NCBI RefSeq assembly: GCF_028702905.1
Contig: NZ_JAQVNX010000003.1
Coordinates: forward strand, 1 to 56,665
Direction of reading: 5' to 3'
DNA: 56,665 nucleotides
Source of the DNA: Methanofollis sp.
GTDB taxonomy: Archaea > Halobacteriota > Methanomicrobia > Methanomicrobiales > Methanofollaceae
Shown here piece after piece: positions 50,815 through 56,665 of this stretch (positions are counted from its first letter, which is position 1; each line of letters begins with the position of its first letter). The notes under the pieces were generated by a model. It did not search any database, was not told the DNA's origin, and saw nothing but the letters and a program-made list of their open reading frames with translations. Made by a program: the position numbers and the translations under genes.

Positions 50815-52218
50815 ATGAAATACGCGATGGCCATAAGAGAAAATCTTTCGGCAATTCAGTCCTCTTTCCAGTCTATTTTTAAGGAGCGGGACGATGAAAT
50901 CCGGGGAGCGCTCCTTGGAATAGTATCCGGAGAGCATGTTCTCTTCCTCGGGCCACCGGGAACGGCCAAAACATACCTGGCCCACACCATCTGCAAGTCG
51001 ATTGAGGGGGGCACATTCTATTATTATCTGCTCACTCGCTTTACAACGCCTGATGAAATATTTGGTCCCCTATCTCTGAAAGCCCTCGAACAGGATGAAT
51101 TCCGGCGTAATATTGATGGATACCTCCCGACTGCACACATCGCCCTCCTTGACGAAATCTTCAAGGCAAACAGTTCCATCCTCAACAGCCTTCTGACCAT
51201 CCTGAACGAGCGAAAGTTCCACAACGGAAAAAATATTCTGGATATCCCGTTGCTCTCAGTCTTTGGCGCATCAAATGAACTCCCGGAAGAGGATGAAAAT
51301 CTCGAAGCCCTGTATGATCGGTTCCTGTTCCGGTACTCTGTCGACTATATTCAGGATGAGAAGAACTTTTTCGAATACCTCACCGGAAGCAGTGACGGCT
51401 TTATACCTTCCACAACACTGTCGATCCAGGATATCCATGCCATCCGGGAGAAAGCGCAAGAATTACCTGTCGACCCGGACGTCCTGAACAGCATTTTAGC
51501 GCTCCGGAAGGAGTTGCGGTCTATGGATATTCACATTTCAGACCGTCGGTGGAAGAAGATCCTTCATGTACTGAACGTCGCAGCCGCAGCAAATGGTGAC
51601 GCGAGCGTCAACCGCACAATGCTCCCTCTGCTCCAGCATATGCTCTGGACAGTTCCCGATCAGCGAGAGCAGATCAGGAAACGTATTCTGGATGTGGCCG
51701 TTTCCGGCGGAATAAACACATATCAACTGGGTAGCGAGGTGAGCGACTTCGACAAAATAAGTCGGTCCGTCCAGTATTCATATGATCCAGGCCAGAAACT
51801 TCCCCAGGTTGTGACGTGTAAAAATTGCAATGATACGTTCGGCACAGTCTGGGATCTGATCAGGCATAGCGAAAAGAATCCATCTCATAAGTACTATACA
51901 AATTCAAATTGGCAGACGTATAATGCGACTGACACACTCAGGTCGCTCGGAATGAAACCAAACACGATTGACCACTCTAAATATAAGATGCTGATTCGTG
52001 AATATAACGAAATTTTAGAGAAAAAGAATAGATTAAAGCAGTCATTGGACTCTGAAACGGAAGATTTGAAGAACCATCTCAATCAAAATATCTGGATCTC
52101 TCGAAGAGACATCGATGAAATTCTCCTCAGGCACGAAGAGAAGATCAAGGATCTCTACGCAATAGAAGAAAAGATGGCAAATGTCGAGAAGAGTATTGAA
52201 TGCCGGCATACGTCATGA
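50815..52218 (+). CDS. RavA-like MoxR AAA+ ATPase with embedded C2H2 zinc finger
   Basis: A 467-residue protein if it starts at ATG 50815; starts at GTG 50761 or ATG 50827 are possible. The AAA+ core at about 15-210 has Walker A GPPGTAKT (46-53), Walker B IALLDEIFKANSS with LLTILNERKF, sensor I FGASNELPE and an Arg finger region LYDRFLFR, all typical of the RavA branch of MoxR. A helical lid follows to about 320. Residues 335-358 fit the C2H2 zinc finger consensus C-x2-C-x3-F-x5-L-x2-H-x6-H (C335, C338, H351, H358), and a coiled-coil tail rich in Glu/Lys (about 395-460) follows. The gene is AT-richer than its neighbours. It is paired with a VWA gene downstream. Confidence 0.88.
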   Translation: MKYAMAIRENLSAIQSSFQSIFKERDDEIRGALLGIVSGEHVLFLGPPGTAKTYLAHTICKSIEGGTFYYYLLTRFTTPDEIFGPLSLKALEQDEFRRNIDGYLPTAHIALLDEIFKANSSILNSLLTILNERKFHNGKNILDIPLLSVFGASNELPEEDENLEALYDRFLFRYSVDYIQDEKNFFEYLTGSSDGFIPSTTLSIQDIHAIREKAQELPVDPDVLNSILALRKELRSMDIHISDRRWKKILHVLNVAAAANGDASVNRTMLPLLQHMLWTVPDQREQIRKRILDVAVSGGINTYQLGSEVSDFDKISRSVQYSYDPGQKLPQVVTCKNCNDTFGTVWDLIRHSEKNPSHKYYTNSNWQTYNATDTLRSLGMKPNTIDHSKYKMLIREYNEILEKKNRLKQSLDSETEDLKNHLNQNIWISRRDIDEILLRHEEKIKDLYAIEEKMANVEKSIECRHTS

Positions 52219-52295
52219 GCGTTTTTCACGCAGATCCGACTGCGGCGTTACGGGAAAATATGACATAATAATACCCTCGAAAAAGTGTGAAAAGA

Positions 52296-54386
52296 ATGGA
52301 TGAACATTTGATATCTGGAATGGGATCTCCCTACGAGTTGAACCGGCTATCACAGATCGTGAAAGGCGATCTGAATCCTATCATTTCGGTTCCCCGTACC
52401 ATCCCCCGCCGGGTTCGTGAAGATATCGCGGAAATATATGTGTCAGAACTTATTCTGGGAGATCATTACGAGATCCGGGACGCCCGGCGCTTCATAGAGC
52501 GTTTTGGCGTATTTTACCCTATATATCTGAACCTTAAATGGAATAGTGCCTGGTCGGATCTTCGGAAACTTGCCGAGAAAAGCCCTGTTGCAGGCATTCA
52601 AGCACTGAAGGTTTTCCTCAAAAAGACGTTTGACATCATCGACTGTTTCTCGCAGCACTCTCTGCACCTCAAAGATTCACATGACCCATCGTTGCAGGAG
52701 GCGCTGAACGAACTTTTCCGGCTCCTTGAGCAGACGCAGCGGATCTGGGAGGACCCGGAACCGGAAGGAGATCACGATCTCCCGCAGGATGCAGAAACAG
52801 ATCCGGATCTCGCACCGCAGTTTGAAGATCTCTCCGGCGATCTCAAAGTGTTGCAGAGTACTTCCGATCCTCAGGTGCTACACAATTTCCTGAATGATGC
52901 ATTCCAGGCCGGACAGGAACTGGAGAATTTTATTCGGGCAGAATCTGCAAAGGCACAGTCCCCCGGTGAAGGGGCGGACATCAACATCCTGTCGTACTAT
53001 GCAGAGCAGTTTGCTCAGGAGTATTCCCGTCTTCTCGAAACCACTTCGGACGGGGAAGGGCAATCTCCTTCAGATGATGATGGAAATGAGGAAAATGCCG
53101 AAGAAAAGTTATCCGGGCCGATTCAGGACGCAGGCAATGATGGCGCTTCTTCAAGCATAAGTTCGGCCCGAGAGTCAGGGCAGATGCAGTTATCAGATAA
53201 CGATATACCCATCTTTTCGCCATCAGAAGAACTACAGAGAGACATTCTGGACGATCTCGATAACATCATCTCCGGGATTATTCTGGCACTGAAATCTGAC
53301 TCGAAAGACGCTTCCGATTCAGACAACCCGCAAGAAGGGTTGGTCGGAGGAGTTCTGAAGTTTACGGAAAAACCAGAATCCAATGAGATCATACAGGCAA
53401 TTCTCCGACACCAGTTAAACCCTGCAATGGACCCGGTTTTATCCACTTTGCAGAAGAACCTTGACGTTCTTGAGATACTCGTCCAGCTCTTCCCCGGTAG
53501 ACAGTGGGATTACTCGCTGAAGGATCTTCACAGGAATTATCTCGAAAACCTTGAGCGCTACGCAAAGATTGCAGAGGATAGCAAGACGCTCAAAGAAATC
53601 GTTGAGCAACTCGGGCGCATTGAGATGGAGTACGGGTCGAGGAAGATAGCCGTTTCCTCTCATGGAAAGACAGAGATGCATTCCATCACCTATTCCTCCG
53701 ACCTTGACCATCTTCTTCCTACTGAAGCGGTTAAACTGCAAAATCCAACCCTGAAACTAAAATTTGCTGCAGACCTCGCGGAAAAAAAGCTTCTGACCTA
53801 TCAGTTGCGGGGGAAGAACTGGGTCGGAGGCCCCCCATCGGCCAGAAAAAGGGGGCCTGTTGTGGCGCTGGTCGACACATCAAAGTCGATGCGCGGTTCA
53901 CCCGAGACGATAGCAAAAGCCACTATCCTGGCCATTGCCCGGAGGATGCTGAAAGAAGAGAGGGACGTGAAAGTAATCCTCTTTTCATCACGGAATCAGC
54001 TGGATACGATAGACCTTACAGGTACGAAGAGGATGGCCCGGGAGTTTCTTGAATTCCTCAATCAAACATTCGGCGGAGGCACGGATTTTAACACCGCTCT
54101 GAAGGCGGGAATGCGGTCCCTGAAAGAGCCACAGTTCAGGAGCGCCGATCTTCTCTTTATCACCGACGGAGGCTCGAAAATCTCGAACGAAGCGCTTCTC
54201 GATGAGTGGAACTCCCTGAAAAAAGAGCAGGATGCGCGGATTTTCTCGATGATCATAGGCAGGACGACTGCAGGAGGTCTTGAGCAGGTATCGGATGAAA
54301 CCTACCTTATGCAAAAGTCTGATGCCTGGAGTCCGGGCAACAGCCCTGCTCATCTGATACGGCATATCACGATGAGATCCTGGTGA
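52296..54386 (+). CDS. VWA-domain protein (ViaA/CoxE-like), MoxR partner
   Basis: A 696-residue protein if it starts at ATG 52296 (GTGA upstream); GTG 52287 is the alternative. An N-terminal helical domain (about 1-130) and an acidic, low-complexity middle (about 140-300, rich in Glu/Asp/Gln) lead to a helical region and a C-terminal von Willebrand A domain. The metal-site motif DTSKSM (D527), the Thr in GGGTDFNT and the Asp in ITDGGSK complete a MIDAS. MoxR-VWA pairs act in protein complex assembly or metal insertion; the target here is unknown. The gene is separated from the ATPase gene by 77 bases and is similarly AT-rich. Confidence 0.88.
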   Translation: MDEHLISGMGSPYELNRLSQIVKGDLNPIISVPRTIPRRVREDIAEIYVSELILGDHYEIRDARRFIERFGVFYPIYLNLKWNSAWSDLRKLAEKSPVAGIQALKVFLKKTFDIIDCFSQHSLHLKDSHDPSLQEALNELFRLLEQTQRIWEDPEPEGDHDLPQDAETDPDLAPQFEDLSGDLKVLQSTSDPQVLHNFLNDAFQAGQELENFIRAESAKAQSPGEGADINILSYYAEQFAQEYSRLLETTSDGEGQSPSDDDGNEENAEEKLSGPIQDAGNDGASSSISSARESGQMQLSDNDIPIFSPSEELQRDILDDLDNIISGIILALKSDSKDASDSDNPQEGLVGGVLKFTEKPESNEIIQAILRHQLNPAMDPVLSTLQKNLDVLEILVQLFPGRQWDYSLKDLHRNYLENLERYAKIAEDSKTLKEIVEQLGRIEMEYGSRKIAVSSHGKTEMHSITYSSDLDHLLPTEAVKLQNPTLKLKFAADLAEKKLLTYQLRGKNWVGGPPSARKRGPVVALVDTSKSMRGSPETIAKATILAIARRMLKEERDVKVILFSSRNQLDTIDLTGTKRMAREFLEFLNQTFGGGTDFNTALKAGMRSLKEPQFRSADLLFITDGGSKISNEALLDEWNSLKKEQDARIFSMIIGRTTAGGLEQVSDETYLMQKSDAWSPGNSPAHLIRHITMRSW

Positions 54387-54574
54387 CAGAGGAAATGGTC
54401 TTCGTAATTTAGAATACGCTTCCCGGGGCATCATGTTACGAACGGCCGTGACACCTGATCGCCCAAAAAATGATTCGTACCGCGGATTTCCACGCGGCCG
54501 AAAAAGCGCAGAGATTTCTCGGTCTGGCAGGCACCCACGGCATGCCTGACCCAATGTGATCTCTCCACTCCTGG

Positions 54575-55891
54575 TTATTCTCGTCCTCCCCCGTCGTACC
54601 TCTCGATCAGTGCGGTCACCCGCCGCACGTCCTCCCCCTGCTTTCGCGCCTCCGCAAGATAGAGGTTGAAGACCTCGTCGGTGACGACGTGAAGGAGGGG
54701 CTTGTACATGTCGGCGTGCTGGGAGAGGTCGAACCACCGCGCCTCGGCCTCGGTGAGGTGGAGGGAGCGGTACTCTCCTTCGTGGGGCGCGAAGACCGGG
54801 TTCTCCTGGTGCGGCGTCCGCAGCACGAGGTCCGCGAGGGGCGTGCGCGGGATCGGTTCGGCGACAGAGATGAAGACGTCGTCGAGCATCTCCGCGGCGA
54901 TGAACTCCTTCGTGGCCTCGTAGTCCTCGGCAGTCTCGGTGGGGTAGCCGACGATGAAACAGCCGGCGACCTTCAGGCCGTGCTGCCGGGACTGCTCCAC
55001 GGCGTCGTGCATCTGGGCGACGGTCACGCCCTTGCCCATCTGCCTGAGGATCTGGTCGCTCCCTGACTCGAAGCCGAAGAAAAGCCAGCCGATGGTGTAC
55101 TTCCGGATCGCCTCCAGGATCTCGTCGGTGATCGCGTCCACCCTGATGTCGGGGGCCGAGACATTCCTGGGCCCGAGTTCCCCGGCGAGCATTTCGAGGA
55201 GGGCGATGACGGCGTCGTCGTCGATCGCGCCGTCATAGCCGTACAGGGATCCGGTGCCCCCGGAGACGGAGAGCCTCGTCGCCCCTTTCTCCCTGAAGGC
55301 CCGCACCTCCTCCCTGATCTCGTCGAGGCCCCGGCTCCGGATCTCGCGGCCGAAGAAGCGGGGCACCTGGCAGAAGGTGCACGCCCCTGTGCAGCCGCGG
55401 TGCGTCTCGATATAGGCGTTTGCGCCCCTGATGGACTGCTGCCCGATGGCGTCCGGGATCAGGGGGAGGGGCCTCCTCTCCACCGACACCGGCGGTGCCG
55501 GGGAGGTGACCACGGTCTTCTCGCCGTCGAAATAAGCGATGCCCTGGAGGTCGGGGCGTATCCCTTCTTCAAGGAGGCGGGGCACCGTAGCCTCGCCCTC
55601 GCCGACGACCACGGCATCGGGGGCGAGTTCGCCGAGGATGTACTCCGGGTACGCCGAGACAGGGCCGCCTATATAGACGGGCCTTCCCGAGGCCCTGACT
55701 CCGGCGACGAACGCCTTCATCTCCGGGTCCATCAGGTGCTGGGTCGAGTACAGGGAGAGGAGGACTGCCTCTGCGTCGCCTGCCGCAAGCGCGGTGGAGA
55801 GGGCGACCTCGTGCCCGGCCTCCCGCACAACCCCGCCGATGAGCATGGCGCCGTAGGTGGCGATCCCCGGCGAAATGACCACGGTCTTCAT
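54575..55891 (-). CDS. B12-binding radical SAM protein (MJ_1487-type)
   Basis: A 438-residue protein. The N-terminal part (about 1-120) resembles a cobalamin-binding Rossmann fold (VYIGGPVSAYPEYILG). A radical SAM core follows with the cluster motif CTGACTFC (C-x3-C-x2-C) at about 166-173. The ending (about 360-438) carries acidic and hydrophobic helices. It matches my recall of the MJ_1487 family of archaeal B12-radical SAM proteins, whose reaction is unknown. It is on its own after the MoxR/VWA island, reading towards it. Confidence 0.85.
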   Translation of the reverse strand: MKTVVISPGIATYGAMLIGGVVREAGHEVALSTALAAGDAEAVLLSLYSTQHLMDPEMKAFVAGVRASGRPVYIGGPVSAYPEYILGELAPDAVVVGEGEATVPRLLEEGIRPDLQGIAYFDGEKTVVTSPAPPVSVERRPLPLIPDAIGQQSIRGANAYIETHRGCTGACTFCQVPRFFGREIRSRGLDEIREEVRAFREKGATRLSVSGGTGSLYGYDGAIDDDAVIALLEMLAGELGPRNVSAPDIRVDAITDEILEAIRKYTIGWLFFGFESGSDQILRQMGKGVTVAQMHDAVEQSRQHGLKVAGCFIVGYPTETAEDYEATKEFIAAEMLDDVFISVAEPIPRTPLADLVLRTPHQENPVFAPHEGEYRSLHLTEAEARWFDLSQHADMYKPLLHVVTDEVFNLYLAEARKQGEDVRRVTALIERYDGGGRE

Positions 55892-55979
55892 CCTGTGATC
55901 TATCGGTCCGGAGGTTCTTGAAGGATGCGATCAGGGCGTTGGGGGTGAAACCCCCGGCACACTCTTAGGGGAAGGCACT

Positions 55980-56480
55980 GGGCTGGTGTCTCTTCAGGGG
56001 TCTGCCGCTCGAAAATTAAGATTCACGGAAGATCGAAGATCCTCCTGTCAAGAAAATGCTCTGCATTTTCTGTGTTCTCGATTCACTCCGTTCATCCTCC
56101 CAGACCCCATTTCATTAGGATAGGGGGATAGTTATCTCCTCTACTGAATCTCCTGTTTTATCATTCCCGGACCAATCCTGAGCGGGGGTCCGGGGGAGTA
56201 GTCCCCCGGAGGAGGACGCCGATCGACTGCCTTCCCGGAAAACCCGGGCCGGGGGACTGACGCCCCCAGACCCCCGAAATTTGGATGCGCCGGGGGAAGA
56301 GTGATGTGGATACGCCGGGGGGAGATTGCCGTATCCCCGCCTATCCTGAGCGGGAACGACCGGAGCGAGCATGAGAAGACGGAAAATCGAAGATTTTCCT
56401 GTGCGTGCACATCTCAGGAGATGTGCCACGGACCATCAGGTCTTCGATGGTAGTCCCCCGGTACAACTCCAGAACAGAAA
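55980..56480. repeat. Hairpin-rich intergenic repeat patch C
   Basis: The motif GAAAATCGAAGATTTTC occurs at 56383-56399, and a 9-bp stem with TCT loop (AGAAAATGC-TCT-GCATTTTCT) at 56051-56071 corresponds to the similar stem at 2631-2651. The sequence CGGAGCGAGCATGAGAA at about 56362 is the reverse complement-like form of the TTCTCGTGCTCACTCC of patch A, so part of the patch is inverted. TCCTGAGCGGGGGTCCGGGGG at 56177 and TATCCTGAGCGGG at 56343 repeat again. No gene is called in 55892-56510. Confidence 0.75.
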
Positions 56481-56510
56481 TTCTACAAAACCGAAAACAG
56501 AAAAAAAAGA

Positions 56511-56665
56511 TTAGTGCCTGCGGAGGGCAAGCACTGCGCCGAGGATCGCAAGGGCCCCGAGGGCCGGGACGACCATGCCCGGAGACTTCTGTGTCGTCGG
56601 CGGGACTGCCACGAACTGTGCCGAGATCGGGGTCGTAGCGCCGGTGTTCACCGTGGCGGTCGTCG
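56511..56665 (-). CDS. Surface protein, C-terminal fragment with PGF-CTERM-like tail (continues beyond window)
   Basis: Read on the minus strand the visible 50 codons end at TAA 56511. The tail is a Thr/Pro-rich piece (FVAVPPTTQKSPG) followed by a hydrophobic helix (MVVPALGALAILGAVLALRRH) and a basic end. This is the three-part layout of archaeosortase (PGF-CTERM-type) signals, with PGM in place of PGF. The protein is presumably exported and anchored at the cell surface; the rest lies outside the window. Confidence 0.75.
   Translation of the reverse strand, partial: TTATVNTGATTPISAQFVAVPPTTQKSPGMVVPALGALAILGAVLALRRH

Noticed and set aside
50405..54574. Prophage or integrated element boundaries around the MoxR/VWA island
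   Set aside because: No integrase, no flanking tRNA and no direct repeats could be seen; only base composition marks the island.
55980..56480. CRISPR array in the repeat patches
   Set aside because: The repeats are irregularly spaced, differ in length, include inverted copies and have no unique spacers of constant size; no cas gene is present.

Overview
The window is archaeal chromosome, most likely from a methanogen of the order Methanomicrobiales (Methanofollis/Methanoculleus type). The domain is shown by TFB, Gar1, SRP19, aIF5B, ribosomal proteins S6e and S8e, and tRNA genes without an encoded CCA. The order is inferred from GC-rich coding sequence with AT-rich promoters, very large secreted NosD/PKD surface proteins, a sorting-signal-like tail at the right edge, a stand-alone siroheme protein and a cobalamin-dependent ribonucleotide reductase. 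No database search was possible, so the genus is a guess.

Layout. 0-2.2 kb: end of a DUF460 nuclease-like gene, thiL, and a small membrane protein. 2.2-11.7 kb: hairpin-rich intergenic repeats, then two giant secreted C1A cysteine peptidases with lectin-like, beta-helix and stalk regions, flanking an AIM24-family gene. 11.7-22.4 kb: information-processing genes (tRNA-Ala, tfb, gar1, PHP phosphoesterase, SRP19, hypB, rps8e, rps6e, infB, tRNA-His) interrupted by a DsrE protein, a subtilase with five PKD domains and a pair of archaeal hypothetical genes. 22.4-31.6 kb: a second hairpin-repeat patch, an RND exporter, a TrmB regulator beside a siroheme protein with a palindromic operator between them, an HTH-FHA protein followed by a membrane-anchored Ser/Thr kinase, a secreted cysteine-rich peptide and an HTH-PAS regulator. 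31.7-41.1 kb: acetyl-CoA synthetase, the wreck of an MFS transporter, a third C1A surface peptidase, an aldehyde dehydrogenase and a histidine kinase that appears catalytically dead. 41.4-50.4 kb: small redox and nucleotide enzymes (HIT, aldo/keto reductase, flavoprotein, NudC), class II ribonucleotide reductase with an intein, and a TrkH potassium channel subunit. 50.6-54.4 kb: an AT-rich two-gene island encoding a RavA-like MoxR ATPase with an embedded C2H2 zinc finger and a VWA (ViaA-like) partner. 54.6-56.7 kb: a B12-binding radical SAM protein, a third hairpin-repeat patch and the end of a surface protein with a PGF-CTERM-like tail.

The most notable items are the MoxR-zinc finger/VWA pair, the mosaic history of the three surface peptidases, an rps8e gene that appears to start at ATA, one symmetric TATA box placed to drive two divergent leaderless genes, an intein directly before the predicted thiyl-radical cysteine of the ribonucleotide reductase, and a family of short-hairpin intergenic repeats in three places.
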